64,000 nt of DNA, taken from contig NZ_UPPP01000060.1 of assembly GCF_900476375.1 (NCBI RefSeq), forward strand, positions 1 to 64,000, read 5' to 3'. Numbering within the stretch: the stretch's first letter is position 1; the number at the start of each line of letters is the position of its first letter. A model generated the notes under the pieces. That model made no database searches. It was not told where the DNA came from and saw nothing but the letters and a program-made list of their open reading frames with translations. Source of the stretch: Allolucifera butyrica. GTDB taxonomy: Bacteria > Bacillota > Negativicutes > Sporomusales > UPPP01. Made by a program: the position numbers and the translations under genes. Shown here one piece after another: positions 36,548 through 44,444 of the stretch.

Positions 36548-36600
36548 AAAAAATGGCATTGGAAGATCCAGTCCTGTACTGGTTTCCAATGCCATTTTTT
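36548..36600. terminator. Bidirectional terminator between yeiH and the dsr operon
   Basis: 17-bp perfect arms (36548-36564, 36584-36600) with A/T ends, plus an inner CCAGT/ACTGG stem. Marks the end of the convergent yeiH and dsr transcripts. Confidence 0.93.
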
Positions 36601-38201
36601 TAAAACTCTTCTTCCCAGGATATATAAGGCTGAGGAATATCCTCCATAGCGTTCACCATGAGTTCCACTAAACCGCCGTAGATGATATTATATTTATCCC
36701 GGAAGCCATAATGTTCGATCAGCGCGTCCCGGGCCGCCCCCTTGCAATTGGAGCAGGGAGCGCAATAGTATTTTGGAATAGCCGGATCCAGTACATCCTG
36801 AAACGCCGCAAGCACTTGCCGTGCCTTCCGGCGGCTTGCCACATTATTGCGCCAGTCAGGAAAATTCTGTGAGCTCATAATAGCAAAGCCGCTGCCGCCG
36901 CCACAACAATAGTTGCCCGTGCCCGCGTCCGGCATTTCCCGGAAATAACCTGGCGCCATAATATGGTTTAAGACCGTACGCTGCGGCGTCACAATTCCCA
37001 TTAACCGTACCATATTACAGGGATCATGCAAGGTTACGGGAAAACTATTCTTTGACGGATCAAAGCGAACGGCACCGCTGGTCACTATACTGGCCAGCAA
37101 CGGCAGACAAGACTCCCGTGCGATGGCCATATCACCGACAAGGAGCCGGTCGGCAATGGTCAGCATCGCTTTGGTAGCATGGCCGCATTCGCCGACAACA
37201 ATCTTTTTCACGCCCAGTTTTTTAGCGGCCTGGACTTGCGCCACCGCGATACGGGAAAATTGGATATCATCATACCAGACGCCGTAATTAACTCCTTCAT
37301 AGCCCATCATCTCGCTGGAAAGGGTCCAATTTAAACCGGCCGCTTCAAAAAGAATGGCAAAAGCCGCCGGATTTTCCGGCCAGGCCAGATATTCCCCCGC
37401 ATTATGGATCAGCAGGATATCGGCCCCTTTCTTATCCAGTGGAATCGTGATTCTCCGGCCGGTTTTTTCTTCGATAATATCTTCAATAAACTCAATGTTA
37501 TCCTTAAATGCCAGAGGGGTCATGCCGGTTGACGAGCCGGTTTTCATATGCTGAACAGTACCGGACTTATGCACGCCGTCCGGCGCGAGGCCCATTTCCT
37601 GACTGAAAACTTTGCGCAATTCCCGGGAAAGCAGCGCATTATCCACGCCAATGGGACATACGGAGGCGCAGCGGCGGCAGATGCTGCAGCGGTAGACCAA
37701 TTCCGCCAGGCGATATACCACCCGCCAGTTGAGTTCTAAATCGGCCCCGGCCCATTTGCCAAGCAATTTGCCACAGGGGCTGAAATACCGCTTTATAATG
37801 CGGCGTAACACTTCCGGCCGGAAATTAGGCTTGTAAATCTCCTGTCGCCCACTTTCTATGTAGATGGGACAAGCCTCGTTACAAGTATTGCATTGCATGC
37901 AGTATTCGTTGCTTAACGTTACCGGCAGCAGAAACCCCCAGTTGTTTTCTTTTTGAAACAGTTTTTCCAATCCCCGTAAAAAGCTGTTTACAATGGCCGC
38001 TTCCTCTTCCCGGGTCTGTGGGATGGGTAAACTAAGAGCGGAAAAGCCATCCAGCGAAAAATCGTACTTCTCCCGTATTTCCGGTTTCAGTTGTTTAAAC
38101 CGGATGGTTTCTTCCGGATATAATGGACTGATATCGGCCGGAACCAGCGGCGAAAATACATCCTCCGACCCGAATTCCCGCAACGGCCTATTCCTTTTCA
38201 T
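36600..38201 (-). CDS. dsrK: DsrK-like HdrD-type iron-sulfur protein (second module)
   Basis: About 533 aa from ATG 38201 (GGGAGG 9 nt upstream), overlapping the DsrM-like gene by 14 nt. Two ferredoxin-type motifs (CMQCNTCNEACP and CSICRRCASVCP) lie near residues ~115-215. Two CCG-type domains follow, with HDPCNM, NYCCGGGSG and APCSNCKG, the noncubane [4Fe-4S] site that in heterodisulfide reductases and DsrK acts on the DsrC disulfide. The last gene of the operon. This subunit resembles canonical DsrK more than the other copy does (YGGLVELMVNAM near the end). Confidence 0.9.
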   Translation of the reverse strand: MKRNRPLREFGSEDVFSPLVPADISPLYPEETIRFKQLKPEIREKYDFSLDGFSALSLPIPQTREEEAAIVNSFLRGLEKLFQKENNWGFLLPVTLSNEYCMQCNTCNEACPIYIESGRQEIYKPNFRPEVLRRIIKRYFSPCGKLLGKWAGADLELNWRVVYRLAELVYRCSICRRCASVCPIGVDNALLSRELRKVFSQEMGLAPDGVHKSGTVQHMKTGSSTGMTPLAFKDNIEFIEDIIEEKTGRRITIPLDKKGADILLIHNAGEYLAWPENPAAFAILFEAAGLNWTLSSEMMGYEGVNYGVWYDDIQFSRIAVAQVQAAKKLGVKKIVVGECGHATKAMLTIADRLLVGDMAIARESCLPLLASIVTSGAVRFDPSKNSFPVTLHDPCNMVRLMGIVTPQRTVLNHIMAPGYFREMPDAGTGNYCCGGGSGFAIMSSQNFPDWRNNVASRRKARQVLAAFQDVLDPAIPKYYCAPCSNCKGAARDALIEHYGFRDKYNIIYGGLVELMVNAMEDIPQPYISWEEEF

Positions 38202-39129
38202 TCTGATCTTCCTCCCTTGACGCCTCGCCGGCAACCTGGTCAAGCCAGGACTCTCCCTGCCGGACATGGGCTCCCGACCAGGTAACCCGGTAATTCAAGT
38301 AAGCGGCAACATCCGTTTCCATGGCACTGCCGCGTTTCATTGAGGCATCGTCCCACATAATATCATGATAAAAGAAATATTTGCCGACAAAATGCATCAT
38401 CCGGTTAAAAGGCAGATACAGTAAAAAAAGGCCAAAAATCAGCATGCGAAATAGGAGCAGCGGCTCCTTCACCGCTGCCGGCCTGAGCGTAAGCAGCCCG
38501 GCCATGTGAGCCCGGTCAACAGCAAAGGATGGATCGGCAAAAAGCAGCGCAGCGAGTCCTGAGCCAAATAAAAGAATCATCAACCCTAAATTAATATAGC
38601 TGACATAGTCGGACATATAGCGCATGTCCTCATCCGTCGTGCGCAGCCACAGTAAAACCAGACTCCCGCCCAAGCCGGCCGCAAAACCGATAGAACCGGC
38701 GGCAAGGGTCAAATAAAAAAGCAGTCGACCCCATAGCGGCGCAGCCGCCGCTACGGGCAGGCCGTTCAGCTCAAAGACGGCGCCAATTGCAATCAATACG
38801 ATCCAGGCAAAGCCGAAATAAAAACCCATATGCAGGGGAAAACTGCCTTTCCAGACCCGGGGATTATTGACCCATGCCCGCTTGATAAACAACATTTCCT
38901 GCAGCATTTCTTTCAGTTCATCCATAAAAAAAACAGGCGGTTTTAGACCTGTAAAGTCCACTTGTTGATATTTAGAGCCAATTCTTCCCTGGTGGGGAAC
39001 CGGATAAATATCCCACCGCAGATGCCGCGGCATGGTAATATACCCCCAAACGGTCAGCACCGTTTTATAGAGAAACACGACCACGGCAATATAAAGAAAG
39101 GGACCGCCGATAAACCAACTGATTCCCAT
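38188..39129 (-). CDS. dsrM: DsrM-like cytochrome b-type membrane subunit (second module)
   Basis: About 313 aa, NarI/DsrM family, ~6 membrane segments (WFIGGPFLYIAVVVFLY, GFYFGFAWIVLIAIG and others). Candidate haem-b ligands are His in FPLHMGFYFG and in NRMMHFVG. It passes electrons between menaquinol and the attached DsrK. The start at 39129 follows GGGGTG with 6-nt spacing; the frame is open back to 39192 but the extra ~21 residues (MLILPGQETAREILAVHGV) have no SD. Overlaps the next gene (dsrK) by 14 nt, as expected for a stable complex. Confidence 0.87.
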   Translation of the reverse strand: MGISWFIGGPFLYIAVVVFLYKTVLTVWGYITMPRHLRWDIYPVPHQGRIGSKYQQVDFTGLKPPVFFMDELKEMLQEMLFIKRAWVNNPRVWKGSFPLHMGFYFGFAWIVLIAIGAVFELNGLPVAAAAPLWGRLLFYLTLAAGSIGFAAGLGGSLVLLWLRTTDEDMRYMSDYVSYINLGLMILLFGSGLAALLFADPSFAVDRAHMAGLLTLRPAAVKEPLLLFRMLIFGLFLLYLPFNRMMHFVGKYFFYHDIMWDDASMKRGSAMETDVAAYLNYRVTWSGAHVRQGESWLDQVAGEASREEDQNEKE

Positions 39130-39252
39130 TATCATCACCCCATGCACAGCTAAAATTTCCCGGGCGGTTTCTTGTCCGGGTAATATAAGCACGGGCCAGG
39201 CACCGGCCCGGACCCGTACTTACAAAGCAATGGCAAGGATTATTCTGCTTCG

Positions 39253-39570
39253 TTACACGCAGCCCGTAGGCTTGGGGAGACCGGCCAATTTACAGGCCCC
39301 TTTGGCCGGACCCGATGGAAACATTTCATAAATCTCTTTCAAAGTAAAACCGGTGTCTTTGCATAACTTCCGAATCATAGGAGCGACGCCGAATTTCTGG
39401 AAATAATCCCGAAGGTAATGAATGACTTTCCAGTGATTTTCCGTTAATTCGCCAACTTCTTCCTGGGTCGCAAAGAAAGCGACCACATCTTCACTCCAGT
39501 TCGCCGGATCCACCAAAAAACCATCCTCATCCAGTTCGACTGCTGCTCCTTTTATTTGGACATTGCTCAT
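39253..39570 (-). CDS. dsrC: DsrC sulfur-carrier protein
   Basis: 105 aa. DsrC carries the sulfur as a trisulfide between sulfite reductase and the membrane complex. The family core (NWSEDVVAFF, NHWKVIHYLRDYF) and a C-terminal arm with both conserved cysteines are present: CKLAGLPKPTGC then V, i.e. CX10C with the last Cys penultimate. Both Cys are needed for the DsrC cycle, so this is a true DsrC and not a one-Cys TusE-like protein. It lies between the two DsrMK modules. Start follows GGGAGG. Confidence 0.96.
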   Translation of the reverse strand: MSNVQIKGAAVELDEDGFLVDPANWSEDVVAFFATQEEVGELTENHWKVIHYLRDYFQKFGVAPMIRKLCKDTGFTLKEIYEMFPSGPAKGACKLAGLPKPTGCV

Positions 39571-39610
39571 ATAACAAGACCTCCCTATCTGTTTATGTTT
39601 CTTCTAAAAA

Positions 39611-40951
39611 TCATGGACTCAGCACTAGGGCCTGGCCGACTAAATCCATCAATCCTCCCATTTTTAAGTCGGCCATACCGTAATATTCCATGACGGCCGG
39701 CATTTGCGCTTTACAAATTGAACAGGGAATTACTAAATAATCCAGTCTTCCTAATGCTTTCACCTGTTCGGCCTTTTTCTTGCCCAGCTGCATGCGGATT
39801 TCTTTCATTTCATCCATCAGCAAACCGGAACCGCCGCCGCAACAAAAATTTTCCTCCCGGTTCGGTGTCATTTCCACGAAATCGGTGACAATGGCCCGCA
39901 ATATTTGGCGCGGTTGTTCTATAATCCCGCCGCCGCGCGCATAATTACAAGGGTCATGCAGGGTAACCCGTAAATTCAGCTTCTTTAACGGTAACCGGGC
40001 GAGATGTTCGGCCGTAATTTCATGAATGTGCCTGAGTTCAAACGGTACCGGGCCGCTGGCCCCTTCCGTATACATTTTTGCCGCCCGCCAGCCGTGCCCG
40101 CACTCACCCTGGATAACCAGCCCGGCTCCCAGCTTTTGAGCCGCTCTTTTCAGACGCTGATTCTGTTCGCGCATTGTATTCAGATTAAAGAGCAAACCAA
40201 AGTTAGCCGCTTCTAAAATTTCGGACGAAATGGTCCAGTTAAAGCCAAGAGAGTAGAATAGCTTCGCCGCGCCGATCATCGTATCTACATTGGTGAAAAA
40301 ATCGGCGGAAGAGGGAATATAGAGCACATCCGAGTCCGGCTTATCAACGGGAATTTTAATATCAAGCCCCGTTTCTTCCCGCATCTCGTCTTCCATGAAT
40401 TCAGCCGTATCGGCAATGGCGAGAGGGGGAAGCCCCATATTATTGCCCGTTTTCGCCATATTGGCGCCAATACCTTGCATGAATTTCGGCATAATTCCCA
40501 ACTGAGACAGGATGTGCCGGGCGGCTATGGTCACTTCGGCCGTATCAATGCCGAAAGGACAAAACAACGAACAGCGGCGGCATTCATTGCATTGATAAAA
40601 ATAGGTTATCCACCTGGCAATCGTTTCCCCGTCAAAATCGGCCGCTCCGACGAACCGGCCCATAACTTTTCCCGCCAGGGTAAAATAACGTTTATAAACA
40701 CGCCGCATTAGTTCGGCCCGGGCGGCCGGAACATTATTATAATCCTGCGTTCCCAGATAGCTATGGCACTGTTCCGCACACCGGCCGCACTTAGTGCAGG
40801 TTTCCAGCATGACCATCAGCGACCGCAGCGAATTTTTCAGATGCTCCATTTCCTTTAACGCCCGGGATGGCTGTTCCGCTGCGGGAACAGCCGCAAAGCC
40901 AATGGCGGCGGCATCTTTATCCTTGGCAATGTTGAGGGGGATTTTCAGCAT
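39611..40951 (-). CDS. DsrK-like HdrD-type iron-sulfur protein (first module)
   Basis: 446 aa from ATG 40951 (GGAGG, 8-nt spacing); GTG 40960 is an alternative. It contains ferredoxin motifs CTKCGRCAEQCH and CNECRRCSLFCP, then HDPCNYARGG, ENFCCGGGSGLL and IPCSICKAQ, which form the CCG-type catalytic cluster region. It resembles the other DsrK copy at domain level but differs in length and N-terminus and is probably a paralogous module or an Hdr-like electron-transfer unit. Its start lies within the end of the DsrM-like gene, consistent with an operon. Confidence 0.9.
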   Translation of the reverse strand: MLKIPLNIAKDKDAAAIGFAAVPAAEQPSRALKEMEHLKNSLRSLMVMLETCTKCGRCAEQCHSYLGTQDYNNVPAARAELMRRVYKRYFTLAGKVMGRFVGAADFDGETIARWITYFYQCNECRRCSLFCPFGIDTAEVTIAARHILSQLGIMPKFMQGIGANMAKTGNNMGLPPLAIADTAEFMEDEMREETGLDIKIPVDKPDSDVLYIPSSADFFTNVDTMIGAAKLFYSLGFNWTISSEILEAANFGLLFNLNTMREQNQRLKRAAQKLGAGLVIQGECGHGWRAAKMYTEGASGPVPFELRHIHEITAEHLARLPLKKLNLRVTLHDPCNYARGGGIIEQPRQILRAIVTDFVEMTPNREENFCCGGGSGLLMDEMKEIRMQLGKKKAEQVKALGRLDYLVIPCSICKAQMPAVMEYYGMADLKMGGLMDLVGQALVLSP

Positions 40952-41735
40952 GACCGGCACCTCCTTTTATAACCCGGACATCACGGACAATCCCGGTCCG
41001 CGTCGGATAAACAGGAGCATTCTCCATCAACATGGTCCGGTTGACAAAAAAGCCGGCTGCATGCACCAGTTTGGAAAAAGGGAAATACAGCAGCAATAGA
41101 TTTACTAAAAAGAAATGGCTGATAAAAATGGGCTCCCAGGGTATAGGCAGCGGATGAAACAGGAACAAACTGCCCAAATAGGCGCGAATCGGCACCAGAT
41201 TGACTTCCGTGACGGTCCGCATATGCATGCCGGTCACCACAACCGAAAGCAGCAACAGTAAATCGAAAAAATCAGCCGGATCAGACAGACGCTTTACTTC
41301 TTCGACCGCCGTTCGCCGGTATAACAGAACCAGCAAGGCTATAAACAGTCCAGTCCCGGACACCGTTCCCAAAAACACGGACAACCGGGTGCTGGCCGCG
41401 TCGGACAAGCCAACCATAGTAAACTGGTGGGTCAGGTAGTAAATCCCAACGATATGGCCAACGACAATCAGCGCCAGACAAACATGCAGCAGCCATGCCC
41501 AAAACCACAAGCCATTATCACCGCGCCGTAAACTCCGAAAAAGCAGCGTTTCCCTGCCTAGAGCCAGTACCCGGCCAGCCGTAGTCTCCGGCGCCGGAAA
41601 CAAGGTCAGTTGAAACGGCACCGGTGCTTTCAGCCAGACGATCACCCGCCGGCTCATACCGATAATGAACACGGCAGCCGCTATATAAGGGAACACTTGC
41701 CCGATAAAAAACAACATGCCAAAACCCCCTGCCAT
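40917..41735 (-). CDS. DsrM-like cytochrome b membrane subunit (first module)
   Basis: 272 aa with ~6 membrane segments. Histidines likely to hold haem b occur in WLLHVCLALIVVGHIVG, VVTGMHMR and FSKLVHAAG, the DsrM/NarI pattern. As with the other copy it should oxidise menaquinol and give electrons to its DsrK partner, whose start overlaps the end of this gene. It follows dsrB by about 26 nt. The start may be one of several nearby; 41735 gives a hydrophobic N-terminus. Confidence 0.88.
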   Translation of the reverse strand: MAGGFGMLFFIGQVFPYIAAAVFIIGMSRRVIVWLKAPVPFQLTLFPAPETTAGRVLALGRETLLFRSLRRGDNGLWFWAWLLHVCLALIVVGHIVGIYYLTHQFTMVGLSDAASTRLSVFLGTVSGTGLFIALLVLLYRRTAVEEVKRLSDPADFFDLLLLLSVVVTGMHMRTVTEVNLVPIRAYLGSLFLFHPLPIPWEPIFISHFFLVNLLLLYFPFSKLVHAAGFFVNRTMLMENAPVYPTRTGIVRDVRVIKGGAGHAENPPQHCQG

Positions 41736-41760
41736 CTTTCCGGCTCACCAAAGCGGATAA

Positions 41761-42822
41761 TCAAAATTTAAACTGCGTCGTCGACCGGAAGGTAGTCTTC
41801 GCATAGGTAAAATCGTCAAGATGCTTATCCGTAAAGGGAATATCGGCTAATTTAAAGAAACGCTCCCAGCCGATACGATTGATCCATTCTCCCATCCGTT
41901 CTCCTTCCCGGGCATTGGTTCGCCATACGTCGACGAGATTTCTCACCGCCTCCGTAACCGTAGTCCAGCGTGGCGGCTCATTAGGAATGAAGGGGATAGC
42001 CAGGCGCGAGAACATCGGCGCTGTACGGGCATTAGACACCTTGCCGCCGACCCAGATCGATACACCGTCATTCACCGGGTCCATAATTTTAATAGCCGGG
42101 CAGACCGCCGTACAGTTGCCGCACATCATACATTTTTCCGGATTGATAATCACACTTTTCACTTTGGGATTGGGCCGAATGGCTCCTGTCGGACAGGCGG
42201 CAATTGTATTGGGAATTTCGCAAACCCGGCTGGCCATTTCGTCATTGACCCGGGGAATTGTGCGATGAATACCGACGATAGAAATATCGGAACAGTGGCA
42301 GGCGCCGCACATATTGACGCAGCAGGCTACGGCAATCCGCAGGCGGGCTGGTACTTTAACCTTGCCGGTAAAATAATCCGTCATCTGATCCATGATGCTT
42401 TTCGTCAGACCGGATGCGTCGGTCACCGCGCTTTTACAGTGAATCCAGCCTTGGGTATGAACAATATTACTTATCGAAACGCCGACCCCGCCGATTAGAA
42501 AGTCTTTATCATCCAGCTCCGTAAGCAGCGGCTGCAGCTTGCTTTCATCGGCCACCAAAAACTCCACATTATTCCGGGTTGTAAACCGCAAATAGCCGTC
42601 ACAGTATTTTTCGGCAATATTGCAAATGTCCCGAACCCAGTCACTGCTCACCAACCGGGGAGAAGCCACCCGGACGGAATGCAGAACAGCGCCGCTATAG
42701 CTGACATGCCGCAGCACCCCCGGCCGCGGAACCGTATGGTATTTCCAGTTCCCGTAGTTTTCCTTGATAATGGGCGGTATTAGCTCCTGATAATCGGGAG
42801 GGCCAAAATCAGTTCTAGCCAT
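41761..42822 (-). CDS. dsrB: Dissimilatory sulfite reductase beta subunit
   Basis: 353 aa from ATG 42822 (GGAGGTG upstream), overlapping the end of dsrA by 8 nt; the open frame back to 42924 adds unrelated residues. Like DsrA it holds a siroheme/[4Fe-4S] fold: the motif VACCVNMCGACHCSDI with the CCxNxCG core is present, followed by the ferredoxin insert CMMCGNCTAVCP. DsrAB forms an alpha2beta2 enzyme that reduces sulfite to the DsrC-bound sulfur level. Length fits the family. Confidence 0.96.
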   Translation of the reverse strand: MARTDFGPPDYQELIPPIIKENYGNWKYHTVPRPGVLRHVSYSGAVLHSVRVASPRLVSSDWVRDICNIAEKYCDGYLRFTTRNNVEFLVADESKLQPLLTELDDKDFLIGGVGVSISNIVHTQGWIHCKSAVTDASGLTKSIMDQMTDYFTGKVKVPARLRIAVACCVNMCGACHCSDISIVGIHRTIPRVNDEMASRVCEIPNTIAACPTGAIRPNPKVKSVIINPEKCMMCGNCTAVCPAIKIMDPVNDGVSIWVGGKVSNARTAPMFSRLAIPFIPNEPPRWTTVTEAVRNLVDVWRTNAREGERMGEWINRIGWERFFKLADIPFTDKHLDDFTYAKTTFRSTTQFKF

Positions 42823-44008
42823 GACTTCCCACCTCCTCTGCCTTCCAGAAAATATAAGGATTGCTGCGGGGGGCATGCACCATCTGCGGCAAGGGCTCCA
42901 GCCCGACCGCTTCCAGGAAAGCACTCAACCCCATGCGCTCAATCAGTTCGCCGACGCGCTCCCGGTTTTTGCCGTGATCGGCCCACCAGTCCGTAATTTT
43001 GTCAACCAAATCTTTAAATTCGGTATAAGGTGGTTCCATTTTAATAAAAGGAACCAGCACCCAGCCGATCATTGCCCCTTTCACAACCGGCGCCTTGCCG
43101 CCGATAAGCAGGGTAGCACCACGCTCACGGCCGATATGAAGCGCTTTGGGCATCATGTTTATGCAGTGCATGCAATGGACACAATCCTCTGCGGTAATTT
43201 TGAGCTCCCTTTTTCCCGAATCCCATTCCAGCGCTTCGGTCGGACACTTGCGAATTACGCGGTTAAAAATGTCAAAGCCGCCGTCAACCGCTTCCCGGAC
43301 CGCATCCTGGTCCATCTCCAGCACATCCCGCCAAGTACCGATTACCGCCAAATCGGAACGGGCCGAAGCGGCGGCGCAATCATTGGGACAGGCCGATACC
43401 TTGATCTTGAACTTGTAAGGCCAGGCCGGCCGGTGGATGGCGTCCTGGTAATGAAGCGTTAATTCCCGGATAATATTCATACTGTCGATGCAGGCCTTTT
43501 CACAACGCGCCTGTCCGACGCAGCAGGATAATGTCCGCATGGCGCTGCCGCTGCCGCCGAGGTCAAAACCGCATTCCGTCAACGCGTCATAGCAGGGCTG
43601 CAGGTTTTCCGTCGTTGTCCCCAGCAGGATGCAATCTCCCGTTGACCCGTGCAAATTAAACAGCCCGCTGCCGTATTGGTCCCAAATGGCAGCGACTTGC
43701 CGCAATTTTTCCGCCGTATAAAAGAATCCGGCCGGTTGATTTACCCGGAATGTATGAAATTCCCGCACATGCGGAAACTTTTCCGGCTGGCTCGAATAGC
43801 GCCCGACCACTCCGCCGCCATATCCTTTCACACCCACAATCCCGCCATGTTTCCAATAACCTTCTTTATTCTCGTAGGAAGTTTCCAATTGCGCCAGTAA
43901 ATCCGCGGCACTTGCATTTTTGGCGGCTGCCCGCTTGATCTCAGTCACAAAACTAGGCCAATCACCCTTTTCCAGCTCATCCAACAACGGAGTCTTTTTC
44001 TCATCCAT
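42815..44008 (-). CDS. dsrA: Dissimilatory sulfite reductase alpha subunit
   Basis: 397 aa. The siroheme-[4Fe-4S] ligands are CVGQARC (CX5C) and CPNDC (CX3C), and the ferredoxin insert has CPTEAL and CVHCMHCINMMPKAL. Catalyses six-electron or trisulfide-yielding reduction of sulfite with DsrB and DsrC in the cytoplasm. ATG 44008 follows GGAGG. It starts the catalytic part of the operon, 85 nt after the ferredoxin gene. The presence of a DsrC and DsrMK set supports a reductive respiration role rather than assimilation. Confidence 0.97.
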   Translation of the reverse strand: MDEKKTPLLDELEKGDWPSFVTEIKRAAAKNASAADLLAQLETSYENKEGYWKHGGIVGVKGYGGGVVGRYSSQPEKFPHVREFHTFRVNQPAGFFYTAEKLRQVAAIWDQYGSGLFNLHGSTGDCILLGTTTENLQPCYDALTECGFDLGGSGSAMRTLSCCVGQARCEKACIDSMNIIRELTLHYQDAIHRPAWPYKFKIKVSACPNDCAAASARSDLAVIGTWRDVLEMDQDAVREAVDGGFDIFNRVIRKCPTEALEWDSGKRELKITAEDCVHCMHCINMMPKALHIGRERGATLLIGGKAPVVKGAMIGWVLVPFIKMEPPYTEFKDLVDKITDWWADHGKNRERVGELIERMGLSAFLEAVGLEPLPQMVHAPRSNPYIFWKAEEVGSHG

Positions 44009-44093
44009 TGTGTCTCACTCCTCCGTTTCTTTAAATCCCGCTTTTCGCAATCCTCTGCTATTCGACAATCATTCCTGAGAAAGAAAATGTGAG

Positions 44094-44276
44094 TTAATAC
44101 TCGTCTACCGAAATCGCTCCAACAGTACATAAACTCACGCAGCTTTGGCATCCGAGGCATTCATCTTCGCTGACCTGTGCTTTTCCGTTAAGTACAGTAA
44201 ACATTTGTACCGGGCACCCTTTCGCGCATTCGCCGCATCCCTGGCACAAACCAGAATCGACTGTTACGACAAACAT
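44094..44276 (-). CDS. 2[4Fe-4S] ferredoxin (first gene of the dsr operon)
   Basis: 60 aa with two CX2CX2CX3C clusters (CQGCGECAKGCP and CLGCQSCVSLC). It is a bacterial-type low-potential ferredoxin and begins the operon, so it may give electrons to DsrAB or shuttle to another enzyme. GGAGG lies 6-10 nt before ATG 44276. The dsr promoter is about 77 nt upstream (-10 at 44353-44358), giving a short 5' leader. The second cluster ends ...CTVGAI, where the usual CP is CT. Confidence 0.93.
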   Translation of the reverse strand: MFVVTVDSGLCQGCGECAKGCPVQMFTVLNGKAQVSEDECLGCQSCVSLCTVGAISVDEY

Positions 44277-44352
44277 CGTTTCACCTCCTCGCCGTTCTGG
44301 TATCCCGGAAAGTAATCAACCAAATGAAAATTTTTTCACAATTCCAATTATT

Positions 44353-44381
44353 ATTGTAGTTTATTGCCCACCCCCTGTAAA
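44353..44381 (-). promoter_or_regulatory. Sigma-A promoter of the dsr operon
   Basis: On the minus strand TTTACA (44381-44376), 17-nt spacer, TACAAT (44358-44353); start near 44346. The -35 box directly follows the palindrome, as in yeiH. Confidence 0.78.
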
Positions 44382-44418
44382 ATTAGAAATACCGATGAAA
44401 ATCATCGGTATTTCTAAT
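44382..44418 (-). promoter_or_regulatory. 37-bp perfect palindrome, operator 2 (dsr promoter)
   Basis: 16-bp perfect arms (44382-44397 and 44403-44418), 5-nt spacer. It matches the 35047-35083 element except for one compensating pair per arm and the spacer. Its centre is at about -54 relative to the predicted dsr start. It lies 27 nt beyond the LysR stop codon, so it could also fold as a hairpin in that transcript, but the matched promoter geometry makes an operator more likely. Confidence 0.82.
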
Positions 44419-44444
44419 AGCAAGTTTACAGACCTTGCCGAATA

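Noticed and set aside
42821..43462. 213-aa plus-strand ORF inside dsrA
   Set aside because: Antisense shadow of a GC-rich gene; the minus-strand frame has all cofactor motifs.
42815..44008. AsrC-like assimilatory-type sulfite reductase as an explanation of the dsr genes
   Set aside because: Two distinct DsrA and DsrB subunits, a two-Cys DsrC and DsrMK modules point to the dissimilatory type.
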